DNA of 40,570 bases from an uncultured Lentisphaerota bacterium (GCA_903921725.1 CAIXRA010000002.1:1-40570); one strand, 5' to 3'. Counted from the first letter of the stretch, positions 8,018 through 17,007 are shown. Program-made: numbers and translations. Notes: a model not told the origin generated them from the letters alone.

Positions 8018-10798
8018 ATGAAAAACAAACTCGTCATCGTTGAATCTCCGACCAAGGCCCGCACCATCACCCGCTTTCTCGGCGGGGAGATGAAGGTCCT
8101 GGCGTCCATGGGCCACATCCGCGATCTGCCGGAGGGGACCCTCGGCGTGGACGTGCGCAACCATTTCGCGCCGTCCTACAAACTCACCCGCAACGGCAAC
8201 AAGGTCGTGGACGAGCTGAAGCGCTCCGCGAAGGCCGCCGACGAGATCTATCTGGCGACCGATCCTGACCGCGAGGGTGAGGCCATCTCCTGGCACATCC
8301 AGGAAGTGCTCAAGGGCGTTGCCGGCAAGAAGCCGTTCCACCGCATCTCCTTCCACGAAATCACCCGCTCCGCCATCCAGCACGCCATCGAAGCCCCGGG
8401 GCAGGTGGACATGCACATGGTGGACGCGCAGCAGGCGCGCCGCGTGCTCGACCGCATCGTCGGCTACCAGGTCAGCCCGCTGCTCTGGAAGAACGTCCCC
8501 AACGGCACCAGCGCCGGCCGCGTGCAGTCGGTCGCCCTCCGCCTCATCTGCGAACGTCAGCGCGAGATCGACGCCTTCACGCCGGTCGAATACTGGACGC
8601 TCGACGCGGAGTTCGCGACGCAGACCCCGGCCGCCGTCTTCACCGCGCGCCTGGTGCAGCTCGACGGCCGCCGCCTGCCGTTCGGCAGCGACAAGCTTTC
8701 CCTGATCCCCGACGCCGCCGCGGCGGCCGCGCTGGCCGAAGAGCTGGAGAAATCCGCCTCCTACCGCATCGCGCAGGTCAACTCCCGCCCGAAGCAGCAG
8801 CGCGCCGCGCCGCCGTTCATCACCAGCACGCTCCAGCAGGCCGCCGGCTCCAACCTCGGCATGGGCGCCGGGCAGACGATGCGCGTCGCCCAGGAACTGT
8901 ACGAAGGCGTGGACACCGGCGAGGGTGCGGCCGGTCTCATCACCTACATGCGTACCGACGCCTTCGACGTCGCGAAGGAGGCGCAGACCGCCGCCCGCGA
9001 GTTCATCGCCCAGACCTACGGCCGCGAGTACGTCCCGGCGACGCCCAACTTCTACCGCTCCAAGGCCTCCTCCCAGGGTGCGCATGAGGCGATTCGTCCG
9101 ACCGACGTCTCCCGCACGCCGGAGAGCATCGAAAAGCACCTTTCCCCGCAGCAGGCCAGGCTCTATCGCCTGATCTGGAACCGCTTCGTCGCCAGCCAGA
9201 TGGCCCCCGCGCAGCTGCTGGAGAACAGCATCGACGTCGAGGCGCTCGGCAGCCTGAAGCACGCCTACCTCTTCCGCGCCTCGGCGACCAGCGTCCTCTT
9301 CCCCGGCTTCCGGCGGGTCTACGAATTCAAGGACATCGAATCCACCAAGGCACCCGAGGGTGACGAGGAGGAGCCGAAGAACGGCCAGCTCCCGAACCTG
9401 CCCGAAGGCACCCCCTGCGCCCTCCGCGAACTGGACAAGGGGCAGTCCTTCACCAAGCCGCCGCCGTCCTACACTGAGGCGACGCTGGTCAAGGAACTGG
9501 AGCAGAACGGCATCGGCCGTCCCTCGACCTACGCGAGCATTGTGGAGACGATCCAGGACCGCGAATATGTGAAAAAAGAGAAGGGCCGTCTGAGCCCGAC
9601 TCCGCTCGGATTCAGTGTCAACGACTATCTGGCGAAAACGCTCCCGGACCTCTTCCAGGTCGGCTTCACCGCCGCCATGGAACAGAAGCTCGACGAGGTC
9701 GAGGAGGGCAAGGTCGAGTGGACCGCGATGATGGAGGAGTTCTACACGAAGTTCCAGCAGTGGACCGGCGGCGCTGCCGGCGCGGGCGCTCCGGGCAATG
9801 ACGAAGTCCTCAAGTTCCTCAAGGTTTTTCCGGAAACCGTCCAGTGGAAGGCGCCCGTCGTGAAGGGCCGCCGCACCTACGATGACCGGAAATTCCATGT
9901 CTCCCTCGTCGAACAGGCCGAGGAAAACAAGAAGCCGATGTCCGACAAGCAGTGGCAGGCGATTCTCGGGATGGCCGCGCGTTATGCCGACCAAATCCCC
10001 GGCCTGGCCGCCGCCGCCGCCGAGGCGGGCGTCGCCGCCGAGCTGGAGCCGCTGATCGCCAAGGAGCGCGAACAGGCGCAGGCGGAAGCCGACGGCACCG
10101 CGCCCGCGCCGGCAAAGCTTTCCCCCGAGGCCGAAGCGCTCGTCAAGGCGATGGCCAAGATCAAGTGGGAGGAACCCGTCACCCGCGGCCGCCGCACCTA
10201 TGACGACGGCAAGTTCTACCGCTCGCTGGCCCGCCAGGCCACCGGCGGCGGCGCGCTTTCCGACCCGCAGGTCGCCGCGCTGAAAAAGCTCGCACTCAAG
10301 TACCAGGCCATGATTGCGGATTTCGCCGCACTTTCCGTCGAGTGCAAGATTGAGGCCGCCGGTGCGGACTCCGCCGCGGGCGGCGAGGGTGCCGCCGCCG
10401 CGTCCCCCGAGGACAAGGCCAAGGCCGAGGCGCTCCTGGCCATGCTCGACGCCGTCAAGGAATGGGAAGAACCGCAGGCGCGCCGCGGCCGGACCTACGA
10501 CGACAAGAAATTCTTCAGCTCGCTCAAGGAGCAGTACGCGCGCCGTCAGGCGCTGTCGCCGAAGCAGCTCGACGCGCTGACCACCATCGCCCGCAAGTAC
10601 AAGGACAAGATTCCGGACTTTGCGGAGTCCGCCGCGAAGGTCGGCGTCTCGGTCGAGAAGGAAGCGCCGAAGCCGGTGGACGCCAAGTGCCCGCAGTGCG
10701 GCGCGCAGCTCGTCCAGCGCCGGGCCCGCGGCCGCGCCTTCTACGGCTGCTCCGCCTTCCCGAAGTGCCGCTACGCAGCCAACACCCTCCCGGCGTAA
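8018..10798 (+). CDS. topA: DNA topoisomerase I with triplicated C-terminal module
   Basis: The 926-residue type IA topoisomerase relaxes negative supercoils. The TOPRIM domain opens with VIVESPTKARTI and contains ATDPDREGEAISWH. The active-site tyrosine is Y310 in LITYMRTDAF, and the core continues to about residue 590. The tail is unusual: three copies of a roughly 68-residue module at about 602-672, 711-778 and 809-877. Each has GRRTYDD or GRTYDD followed by KF..SL, a helical part and an I..(F/L)A..A segment, and Ala-rich linkers lie between them. A single topoisomerase zinc ribbon ends the protein (C891, C894, then YGCSAFPKC). Most bacterial TopA proteins carry several zinc ribbons instead. 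A TATAGT at 8001-8006 gives a very short leader. The ribosome site is weak. Confidence 0.95.
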   Translation: MKNKLVIVESPTKARTITRFLGGEMKVLASMGHIRDLPEGTLGVDVRNHFAPSYKLTRNGNKVVDELKRSAKAADEIYLATDPDREGEAISWHIQEVLKGVAGKKPFHRISFHEITRSAIQHAIEAPGQVDMHMVDAQQARRVLDRIVGYQVSPLLWKNVPNGTSAGRVQSVALRLICERQREIDAFTPVEYWTLDAEFATQTPAAVFTARLVQLDGRRLPFGSDKLSLIPDAAAAAALAEELEKSASYRIAQVNSRPKQQRAAPPFITSTLQQAAGSNLGMGAGQTMRVAQELYEGVDTGEGAAGLITYMRTDAFDVAKEAQTAAREFIAQTYGREYVPATPNFYRSKASSQGAHEAIRPTDVSRTPESIEKHLSPQQARLYRLIWNRFVASQMAPAQLLENSIDVEALGSLKHAYLFRASATSVLFPGFRRVYEFKDIESTKAPEGDEEEPKNGQLPNLPEGTPCALRELDKGQSFTKPPPSYTEATLVKELEQNGIGRPSTYASIVETIQDREYVKKEKGRLSPTPLGFSVNDYLAKTLPDLFQVGFTAAMEQKLDEVEEGKVEWTAMMEEFYTKFQQWTGGAAGAGAPGNDEVLKFLKVFPETVQWKAPVVKGRRTYDDRKFHVSLVEQAEENKKPMSDKQWQAILGMAARYADQIPGLAAAAAEAGVAAELEPLIAKEREQAQAEADGTAPAPAKLSPEAEALVKAMAKIKWEEPVTRGRRTYDDGKFYRSLARQATGGGALSDPQVAALKKLALKYQAMIADFAALSVECKIEAAGADSAAGGEGAAAASPEDKAKAEALLAMLDAVKEWEEPQARRGRTYDDKKFFSSLKEQYARRQALSPKQLDALTTIARKYKDKIPDFAESAAKVGVSVEKEAPKPVDAKCPQCGAQLVQRRARGRAFYGCSAFPKCRYAANTLPA

Positions 10799-10838
10799 CC
10801 CGCCGGGGGGATGGTTTCCTGCAGAGGCGCGGCGCCAT

Positions 10839-10989
10839 TTGGAATGCGGCAATAAGTGCATCCGTTTGCCGCTTTCCAACCAAGGCGGAGCCGCCATCAA
10901 CAATGCCTCGGCCAGCAATGAGAATAGGAACACCAGCGCTCCGCGCGAATTAAAAGCGGCGAACAGATGCACTTATCGCCGCACTCCAA
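10839..10989. repeat. REPIN-like twin-hairpin element
   Basis: Two 34-base arms (10839-10872 and 10956-10989) are inverted repeats of one another with 30 of 34 matches. Each arm also folds on itself: GCGGCAA with TTGCCGC in the left arm and GCGGCGA with TCGCCGC in the right. The difference between arms is a compensatory A-T to G-C pair change. About 83 bases separate the arms. The element fills the gap between topA and the CvfB-like gene. Confidence 0.75.
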
Positions 10990-11013
10990 AACCTCCGCCG
11001 CAAAGAACCACCC

Positions 11014-11844
11014 ATGATCGAAATCGGAAAATTCCACGAGCTGGCCGTTCTGGCCGAGGTGGCGGCGGGCGTTTATCTGGACGCCGGGAAGGGCGAAGAA
11101 ATCCTGCTGCCGCGCAAGTATGTGCCGGCGGGGACCCTTCCGGGCGGGAATGTGCGCGTCTTTGTGCTCCGGGATTCGGAAGACCGCCTGCTGGCGACGA
11201 CGCAGATGCCGAAGGCGGTCGCCGGCGAATACGCCTGCCTGCGGGCGAAGGAAGTGACCGAGCTCGGCGCGTTCCTGGACTGGGGGCTGGACAAGGATCT
11301 GTTCGTGCCGTTCAAGGAACAGAAGCACCGGATGATGGCGGGGCAGAACTACGTCGTGCGCGTCTGCGTCGACGTCAAGACGGACCGGATCATCGGCACC
11401 AGCCGGCTGGAACGGTATCTGAGCCATGATGTGGCGGGGCTGGCGGAGGGGCAGAAGGTCGAGCTGATGGTGTACGATTTCACCGACCTCGGAATGCTCT
11501 GCGTGGTAGACCGGAACTACTACGGCATGCTCTACCGCAATGAGACGTTCGAACTGCTGGAAATCGGCCAGCTCTGCACGGGCTACATCAAGCGGGTGCG
11601 GGAGGACGGCAAGCTGGACGTGACGCTGCAGCCGCAGGGCTACGACGCGGCGCTGGAGGCGATGCCGGCGATCCTGGAGGCGCTGAAGCTCGCCGGCGGT
11701 TCCCTGCCGTACAACGCGAAGACCGACGCGGACGAGATTGCGCGCGTGTTCCGCATGAGCAAGAAAGTCTTCAAGAAGGCGGTCGGCGGACTCTACAAGG
11801 AACGCAAGATCGTGGTCACCGACGCCGGCATCCGGCTGCCGTAA
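11014..11844 (+). CDS. CvfB-like S1 RNA-binding protein
   Basis: The 276-residue protein resembles CvfB/YitL, a family with three S1-type OB folds and a C-terminal winged helix that binds RNA and affects virulence-factor expression in Staphylococcus. The first OB fold (about 1-70) is of the type LDAGKGEEILLPRKYVP. The second contains ELGAFLDWGLDKDLFVPF and the third YGMLYRNE. The C-terminal helix-turn-helix shows ADEIARVFRMSKKVFKKAVGGLYKERKI. ATG 11014 gives the expected N-terminus, but the gap upstream is largely repeat and no strong ribosome site is visible. It is transcribed in the same direction as topA. Confidence 0.88.
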   Translation: MIEIGKFHELAVLAEVAAGVYLDAGKGEEILLPRKYVPAGTLPGGNVRVFVLRDSEDRLLATTQMPKAVAGEYACLRAKEVTELGAFLDWGLDKDLFVPFKEQKHRMMAGQNYVVRVCVDVKTDRIIGTSRLERYLSHDVAGLAEGQKVELMVYDFTDLGMLCVVDRNYYGMLYRNETFELLEIGQLCTGYIKRVREDGKLDVTLQPQGYDAALEAMPAILEALKLAGGSLPYNAKTDADEIARVFRMSKKVFKKAVGGLYKERKIVVTDAGIRLP

Positions 11845-11927
11845 GGCGGCGCGGGCGCAGGGCGTTCCGCGTTTCGTGTTGCGCGTCGGGGATCGCGGCT
11901 CCGCCGGGCGGGACGCCCACGCTCCCG

Positions 11928-12451
11928 TCCTGGCGGCGCTCGACCGCCTGGTTTTCCGCGACCGCGCCGGCTGCCTGGCGCGCGCCGCGCACGACCTCGG
12001 CGACGCCTACCGTGAAACCGGCGTGCTCCTGCACAACGCCTCCGCGCTCTCCCGCATCCTGCTTTTGCCGGCGGACAAGCCGCTGCCGAAGGAGGGCGCC
12101 TGGGAGGGGCTGACGGCCGTGGGTCTGGCGGCGGCGGCCGCCGCCGTCGGACGCGCCGAATCCGTGCTGGCAGAAGCCCGGCCGGAGTGTGCGGAGTCCG
12201 CGCGGCTGCTGGCAGAGTTCCGGCAGATGGCGGCGATGATGCGGCACGCGTGCCGGCAGGGATCGGCGCGGCTGGCATCGCCGGACGGCTGCCTGGTTTC
12301 CGCGGACCCCGCGACCCGCCGGGCGCTGGCGGCGGAGCTGGAATCGCTCATCGCGGAGCAGCGGCGGCTGTGGCTCGCGCGGAACCGTGAAGGCGGTCTG
12401 GCCGAAAGCCTGCGTCCGCTGGAGGTGTGCCGCGCCGCGCTACTACGGTGA
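11928..12451 (+). pseudogene. Remnant of a GH20-like glycoside hydrolase (C-terminal fragment)
   Basis: About 175 codons encode a helical region ending EQRRLWLARNREGGLAESL. This ending is typical of the C-terminal domain of some beta-N-acetylhexosaminidase-like (GH20) proteins. The catalytic barrel that should precede it is absent. The frame merges upstream (11865-11928) into intergenic repeat sequence of the GGGCGGGACGCCC type, and the open frame begins at an ATG (11876) inside that repeat. I read this as a degraded gene cut off by repeat insertion or deletion. A short real protein of unknown function is the alternative. No ribosome site is evident. Confidence 0.5.
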
Positions 12452-12882
12452 CGGGGTGCCTGTTACGCCTGCATGCCGGGAACGAACGCCGGCACCCTGA
12501 AGCCTTAGCCAGGATGATTCATGATGCGCTTGCTTTCCCGCCGTTCCGCAACCGGTGCTGAAATTGCACACATTGAACGTTGAGCGTTGAACGTTCTTTT
12601 GCGCCGCATGCCGTCTGTTCGGGATTCGTTGTGCAACCCCTTCAGGGTTGAAATCATTATGGCTTCTCTTTCCTGGGGCGTTGCCCCGGGCTATGATGTG
12701 ATGCCCCGTTGGGGCGGTAACACCCGGAAGCAAACCATCCGCCTGAGCGTTGATAGGACAAATGCCATGTTCCTGGGGCGTTGCCCCAGGCTATGATGTG
12801 ATGCCCCGTTGGGGCGGCTTGCGTAAGGCGTTGAAGGTTGAGCGTTGGACGTTGAAAGTTGAATGTTCGTGCAATACGCCGG
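12452..12882. other. Gene-free gap rich in repeats
   Basis: No supported gene lies in these 430 bases. They hold two tandem-like runs of TTGAACGTTGAGC-type sequence (about 12574-12596 and 12831-12865), a CAACCC/GGGTTG hairpin at 12634-12650, and the two 48-base repeat units annotated separately. Short open frames here simply translate the repeats. Confidence 0.7.
12670..12817. repeat. Two direct 48-base palindromic repeat units
   Basis: Units at 12670-12717 and 12770-12817 are identical at 47 of 48 positions and are spaced 100 bases apart. Each contains CTGGGGCGTTGCCCC(G/A)GG, then CTATGATGTGATG, then GCCCCGTTGGGGC, so each folds into two hairpins. They are cousins of the repeats at 6178-6259 and 35905-36133, with the order of the palindromes kept. 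Confidence 0.85.
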
Positions 12883-13434
12883 TTAGAGCTGGATGCCGTC
12901 GGGGGCCTGTAGGTCCAGCTTGGGCGGAACCACCGGCGGCTCGAGCTTCTCGGTCGGCTCGTTGCTGCGGGCGAGGGCGACCATGCCGGTTCGCGCCAGC
13001 TCGATGATGCCGAACGGGTGCATGAGCTGGATGAAGGCGTCCAGTTTTGCCGAGGGACCGGTGACTTCGAGCACCATGGACTCCAGCGTGATGTTCACGA
13101 CGTTCGCCTTGAACACCGATGCGACGGAGGTGATCTCGCTGCGGTTGCCGCAGTTGGCCTTGACCTTGAGCAGCATCAGTTCGCGGGCGACGAAACCGCC
13201 GCCGGTCAAATCCTTCACGCTGAGGACTTCCACCAGCTTGTTGAGCTGCTTCTCGATCTGCTCGAGCACGGCGTTGTCGCCGCTGGTGACGATCGTCATC
13301 TTCGACATCGTCTGGTCCTGCGTCGGGCCGACGGTCAGGCTTTCGATGTTGTAGCCGCGGCCGCTGAACAGGCCGGCGATGCGGGCCAGGGCGCCGAACT
13401 TGTTCTCGACCAGTACGGATATGATGTGTCGCAT
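12883..13434 (-). CDS. ilvN: Acetolactate synthase small (regulatory) subunit
   Basis: The 183-residue protein is the regulatory subunit of acetohydroxyacid synthase, which commits pyruvate to branched-chain amino acid synthesis and confers feedback control by valine. An N-terminal ACT domain (MRHIISVLVENKFGALARIAG, with RGYNIESLTVG) is followed by the characteristic C-terminal domain (RELMLLKVKA, PFGIIELARTG). The normal length is about 160-180, and the extra tail is Pro-rich. ATG 13434 gives the standard MRHIISV start; ATG 13452, six codons earlier, is possible. The catalytic subunit gene is not adjacent. It is divergent from msrBA-budA, and BudA consumes the product of this pathway. Confidence 0.94.
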   Translation of the reverse strand: MRHIISVLVENKFGALARIAGLFSGRGYNIESLTVGPTQDQTMSKMTIVTSGDNAVLEQIEKQLNKLVEVLSVKDLTGGGFVARELMLLKVKANCGNRSEITSVASVFKANVVNITLESMVLEVTGPSAKLDAFIQLMHPFGIIELARTGMVALARSNEPTEKLEPPVVPPKLDLQAPDGIQL

Positions 13435-13536
13435 GGCGGCGGTGCCTTTCATGGAGTGGATCGTTTGATGGCGCTTAATATGGCGGTCTTCCGGCCGCTG
13501 GCAAACCCGCACGGGCGGAAGCACGCGTGGCGGCGT

Positions 13537-13565
13537 TTGCTTTCCTGGCGCCGCTCCGTTATCTT
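13537..13565 (+). promoter_or_regulatory. Promoter of the msrBA-budA unit
   Basis: TTGCTT (-35) and TATCTT (-10) are separated by 17 bases and end 23 bases before the msrBA start. Each box matches four of six consensus positions. Confidence 0.5.
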
Positions 13566-13588
13566 GCACGGCTGGGAGGTCCACTGCG

Positions 13589-14644
13589 ATGAAACTGCGA
13601 CCGTTGTTTTTTGCCGCCGGCATGCTGGCCGCCGCGGCGTGCGTGCCGTCCGGCGACCGCGCGGCGGGCACCGCTGCGGGGCGGATGGCGCCACCACCCG
13701 GCATGGTGAGTGTACGCGAATTCGGCAAGGATGGCAGGCTTATGGAGGCGACGGCGATGGAAAAAGTGGTGAAAACCGATGCGGAGTGGCGGAAGATTTT
13801 GACGCAGGAGCAGTACACGGTCGCCCGCGGCAAGGGGACGGAGCCGGCGTTCTGCGGCGTGTTCTACGACCATCACCAGCCGGGGATTTATTCCTGCGTC
13901 TGCTGCGGCCTGCCGCTGTTCAGCGCGGACGCGAAATTCGATTCCGGCACCGGCTGGCCGAGTTTCTTCCAGCCCGTGGCGGAGGTGAACGTCATCACCC
14001 AGCCGGACAACAGCCACGGCATGAAGCGCGTGGAGATTCTCTGCGCCCGCTGCGACGCGCACCTCGGCCACGTTTTCGACGACGGCCCGAAGCCGACCGG
14101 CCGGCGCTACTGCCTGAACTCCGTCTCGCTCGTCTTCGCGCCGCAGGCCGCGGTGGCGGTGCAGCCGAAGGCCGAAAAGGCGACCTTTGCCGCCGGCTGT
14201 TTCTGGGGCGTCGAGGAGACGTTCCGCGCGCTGCCGGGCGTGGTTTCGACCACCGTCGGCTACACCGGCGGCCGTGCGAAGAGCCCGACCTACAAGCAGG
14301 TCTGCGCGAACACGACCGGGCACGCCGAGGCCATCGAGATCGTGTTCGACCCGGCCCTGGTCACCTACGAAAAACTCTTGGCGGTCTTTTGGGAGAACCA
14401 CGACCCGACCACGCTCAACCGCCAGGGGCCGGATGTCGGTTCGCAGTACCGCTCCGCCATCTTCTTCCACTCGGACGCGCAGAAGGCGGCCGCGCTCGCA
14501 GCCATCGCCGCGCTGACGAAGGAGAAGCGCTTCCCGAAACCGATCGTCACCGAGCTCGTCCCGGTGGGCGAGTTCTGGCCGGCCGAAGAATACCACCAGA
14601 AATATTTCATGAAGAAAGGCGGCGGCTCATGCAACGTTCACTGA
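13589..14644 (+). CDS. msrAB: Peptide methionine sulfoxide reductase MsrB-MsrA fusion, lipoprotein
   Basis: The 351-residue protein repairs both stereoisomers of oxidised methionine. The signal peptide ends in a lipobox-like AAAAC, so it is probably membrane-anchored outside the cytoplasm. The MsrB domain comes first (about 60-185), with zinc motifs CVCC and CARC, GTGWPSF, and the catalytic C175 in RRYCLNS. The MsrA domain (about 195-345) has [10 protein letters not shown] with catalytic C204, plus [12 protein letters not shown] and [10 protein letters not shown]. The MsrB-MsrA order is the reverse of the Neisseria-type A-B arrangement but is known. The last 16 bases overlap budA, which suggests coupled translation. 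Confidence 0.95.
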   Translation: MKLRPLFFAAGMLAAAACVPSGDRAAGTAAGRMAPPPGMVSVREFGKDGRLMEATAMEKVVKTDAEWRKILTQEQYTVARGKGTEPAFCGVFYDHHQPGIYSCVCCGLPLFSADAKFDSGTGWPSFFQPVAEVNVITQPDNSHGMKRVEILCARCDAHLGHVFDDGPKPTGRRYCLNSVSLVFAPQAAVAVQPKAEKATFAAGCFWGVEETFRALPGVVSTTVGYTGGRAKSPTYKQVCANTTGHAEAIEIVFDPALVTYEKLLAVFWENHDPTTLNRQGPDVGSQYRSAIFFHSDAQKAAALAAIAALTKEKRFPKPIVTELVPVGEFWPAEEYHQKYFMKKGGGSCNVH

Positions 14645-15429
14645 CGGCTTCCCTTGCGGCGATGGTCCTGCTCCTGGCCTGCTCCTGCGCCGGCCTGGGC
14701 CCGACGGTGGGGCGCGACACGGTCAGCCAGACCTCGACGATCACCGCGCTGCTGGAGGGGTGCTACGACGGCGTGGAGACGTGCGGCGCGCTGAAGGAGC
14801 GCGGCGACCTCGGCATCGGCACGTTCGACCGCCTCGACGGCGAGATGATCCTGCTCGACGGCGCGGTCTATCAGGCGCGGGCCGACGGGGCGGTGCTCCG
14901 CGCCCCGGACTCCGCGCGCGTCCCGTTCGCCAGCGTGACCCGCTTCGGGACGCCCCCGATGAAGGTGCTCGGCGCATGCGGCGACCTGGATGCGCTGAAG
15001 GCGAAGCTCGACGCGCTCCGGCCCGAGGGCGGCAACCTGTTCTACGCCATCCGCGTGGAGGGCGTGTTCGACCGCGTCAAATTCCGCAGCGTCCCGGCGC
15101 AGACGAAGCCGTACCCGAAGCTGACCGAGGTCGCGGCGCGGCAGCCGGTGTTCGAGAAGAGCGGCATCCGCGGCACGCTGGTCGGGTTCTGGTGCCCGGA
15201 GTATGCCAAGACGCTGAATCTGGCGGGCTATCACCTGCATTTCATCTCCGATGACCGGAAGAGCGGCGGGCATCTGCTCGGCTGCACGCTGCGCGAGGGC
15301 TGGGCGGCGGCGGAGGCCAAGCACGAGCTCCGCCTGAACCTGCCGCGGAATGAGGCGTTCCTCGATGTGCGGATCGGCGGCGGCGCCGCGGCCGACAGCG
15401 CCCTCAAGGCCGCCGAGAGCGGCAAGTGA
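14629..15429 (+). CDS. budA: Alpha-acetolactate decarboxylase, predicted lipoprotein
   Basis: The 266-residue enzyme decarboxylates acetolactate to acetoin, the route to butanediol. The core is recognisable from [20 protein letters not shown], the YAIRVEG strand with its following basic stretch, [11 protein letters not shown], and [18 protein letters not shown]. The last of these supplies the zinc-binding histidines. The N-terminus [20 protein letters not shown] is a signal peptide with lipobox LLAC, so the enzyme appears to be exported and lipidated, as exported forms in some Bacillus-like species are. ATG 14629 overlaps the end of msrBA by 16 bases, with AAGG upstream. The open frame extending back to 13018 is a shadow. 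Confidence 0.94.
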   Translation: MQRSLTASLAAMVLLLACSCAGLGPTVGRDTVSQTSTITALLEGCYDGVETCGALKERGDLGIGTFDRLDGEMILLDGAVYQARADGAVLRAPDSARVPFASVTRFGTPPMKVLGACGDLDALKAKLDALRPEGGNLFYAIRVEGVFDRVKFRSVPAQTKPYPKLTEVAARQPVFEKSGIRGTLVGFWCPEYAKTLNLAGYHLHFISDDRKSGGHLLGCTLREGWAAAEAKHELRLNLPRNEAFLDVRIGGGAAADSALKAAESGK

Positions 15430-15464
15430 CACGGCTGGAACCAACGAAGGATGGATGCGGACGG

Positions 15465-16304
15465 ATGAAGATCATCAGGACGGTTGAAGAGATGCAGCGG
15501 ACGTCGCAGGCGTGGAAGCGCGAGGGGCGCCGCGTCGGCATGGTCCCGACGATGGGCTACCTGCACGCCGGGCATATCTCGCTGGTGCGGATCGTGAAGC
15601 GGGAGGCGGAGGCGTGCGTGGTCTCGATCTTCGTGAACCCGACGCAGTTCGGGCCGGCGGAGGACCTGGCCCGCTATCCGCGCGATTTCGAGCGCGACTG
15701 CCGGCTGTGCCGGGAGGCGGGCGTGGACGCGGTGTTCGCGCCGGAGCCGGCCGAGATGTATGCGCCGGACTACTCGACCTGGGTGGTGGAGGAGGCGCTC
15801 ACCGGCCCGCTCTGCGGCGAACGGCGCCCCGGACATTTCCGCGGCGTCACCAGCGTGGTGGCGAAGCTGTTCAACGCGGCGCTGCCGGACGTGGCGGTCT
15901 TCGGCCAGAAGGACGCGCAGCAGGCGCTCGTGCTCCAGCGCATGGTCCGCGACCTCAATTTTCCGGTGAAAATGATCATCGCGCCGATCGTCCGCGAGGC
16001 GGACGGCCTGGCCATGAGTTCGCGCAACGTGTACCTGAGCCCGGACGAACGGCTCCGCGCGCTCTCGATCTCGCAGGGGCTGGACCGTGCGGCGGCGGCG
16101 TTTGCGGGCGGCGCGCGGGACACGGCGGCGCTGTGCGCGGACGTGCGGGCCGGCATCGAGGCCGCCGGGGGACGCGTGGACTACGTCGAAATCCGTTCCC
16201 GCGGCACGCTCGCCGCGGTTGCGGCCGTGGATGAACCCTCGGTCCTGGCCGTCGCCGCCTTCTTCGGCAAAACCCGGCTGATCGACAACCTGTTCCTGGG
16301 GTGA
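15465..16304 (+). CDS. panC: Pantothenate synthetase PanC
   Basis: The 279-residue enzyme ligates pantoate and beta-alanine using ATP, the last step of pantothenate synthesis. The HIGH-like motif is MGYLHAGH at about residues 29-36, followed by SIFVNPTQFGP, the FRGVTSVVAKLFN helix, FGQKDAQQ and the KMSKS-equivalent LAMSSRNVYL. The start at 15465 follows GGATGCGGACGG and gives the family N-terminus KIIRTVEEM. The GTG 13 codons earlier overlaps the budA stop and is less likely. No panB or panD is adjacent. It may be cotranscribed with budA, because the gap is only 35 bases. Confidence 0.95.
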   Translation: MKIIRTVEEMQRTSQAWKREGRRVGMVPTMGYLHAGHISLVRIVKREAEACVVSIFVNPTQFGPAEDLARYPRDFERDCRLCREAGVDAVFAPEPAEMYAPDYSTWVVEEALTGPLCGERRPGHFRGVTSVVAKLFNAALPDVAVFGQKDAQQALVLQRMVRDLNFPVKMIIAPIVREADGLAMSSRNVYLSPDERLRALSISQGLDRAAAAFAGGARDTAALCADVRAGIEAAGGRVDYVEIRSRGTLAAVAAVDEPSVLAVAAFFGKTRLIDNLFLG

Positions 16305-16416
16305 GGTTGCCCCTCCGCGCAGGGGGCGTGCGGGGAATGGGAAAAGGTGGTTTCGGCATTATCTTGCCTTGCTTTTCGTGCGGATTTTGAACGCCGGCAG
16401 GCGGGAGCGTGGAACC

Positions 16417-17007
16417 ATGGGCATGGCGGGAATCATAGGACTGGGGCTTGCGGCGGCGGTCGGGGCGTGGCTGGTGCTCACGTTCAACCGCCTGATCACG
16501 CTGCGCAACCAGGTATGCCGGATGTTTGCGGGGATTGACACGCAGCTCAAGCGGCGGCGCGACCTGATTCCGAACGTGGTCGCCGCCGCGCAGGGCTATC
16601 TGCAGCACGAGCGCGGAACGCTGGAGGCGGTGACGCAGGCGCGGAACCGGGCCTCCGCCGCGGCGGCCGGAGTGGACGCAAACCTGGCCTCTGCTGCTGC
16701 GGTCGGGGTGCTGGCCGGCGCGGAATCCGCCCTTGGCGGCGCGCTCTTCCGGATGCTGGCGGTGGTGGAGCGCTATCCGGAGCTGAAGGGCAGCACCGTC
16801 ATGCTCCAGCTCATGGAGGAGCTGCAGACGACGGAAAACCGCATCGCCTTTGCGCGCCAGGCGTACAATGATGCGGTGATGGAGTACAATACGGCGGCCT
16901 CCTGCTTCCCCGCGCTACTGGCCGCGAAGCTGTTCGGGTTCGCCGGCGCGGCGCTGTTTGAGATCGAGGAGCCGGGGGAACGCGCCGCGGTGGACGTGAA
17001 ACTGTAA
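16417..17007 (+). CDS. lemA: LemA family membrane protein
   Basis: The 196-residue protein has one N-terminal membrane helix (about 5-25, IIGLGLAAAVGAWLVLTFN). The LemA coiled domain follows, with FAGIDTQLKRRRDLIPNVV, EAVTQARNRAS, LQLMEELQTTENRIAFARQAYNDAVMEYN and a C-terminal FEIEEPGERAAVDVKL. LemA proteins have an outside-facing N-terminus and a cytoplasmic helical domain of unknown function. They often sit next to M48 peptidases, as here. The start at 16417 follows GGGAGCGTGG; the frame opens 16 codons earlier without support. A TATCTT at 16360 could be its -10. Confidence 0.92.
   Translation: MGMAGIIGLGLAAAVGAWLVLTFNRLITLRNQVCRMFAGIDTQLKRRRDLIPNVVAAAQGYLQHERGTLEAVTQARNRASAAAAGVDANLASAAAVGVLAGAESALGGALFRMLAVVERYPELKGSTVMLQLMEELQTTENRIAFARQAYNDAVMEYNTAASCFPALLAAKLFGFAGAALFEIEEPGERAAVDVKL

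Noticed and set aside
8000..10972. 990-codon open frame antisense to topA
   Set aside because: It mirrors topA exactly. Its product is an Arg/Gly/Leu-rich shadow typical of GC-rich DNA, with no domain and no ribosome site.
12670..12817. Two spaced identical units considered as a minimal CRISPR array
   Set aside because: There are only two units, each internally palindromic twice, with related copies elsewhere in gaps and no cas genes. They belong to an interspersed repeat family.
13018..14628. Upstream extension of the budA frame across ilvN and msrBA
   Set aside because: The frame is open only by composition. The lipobox-bearing start at 14629 gives the right length and N-terminus.
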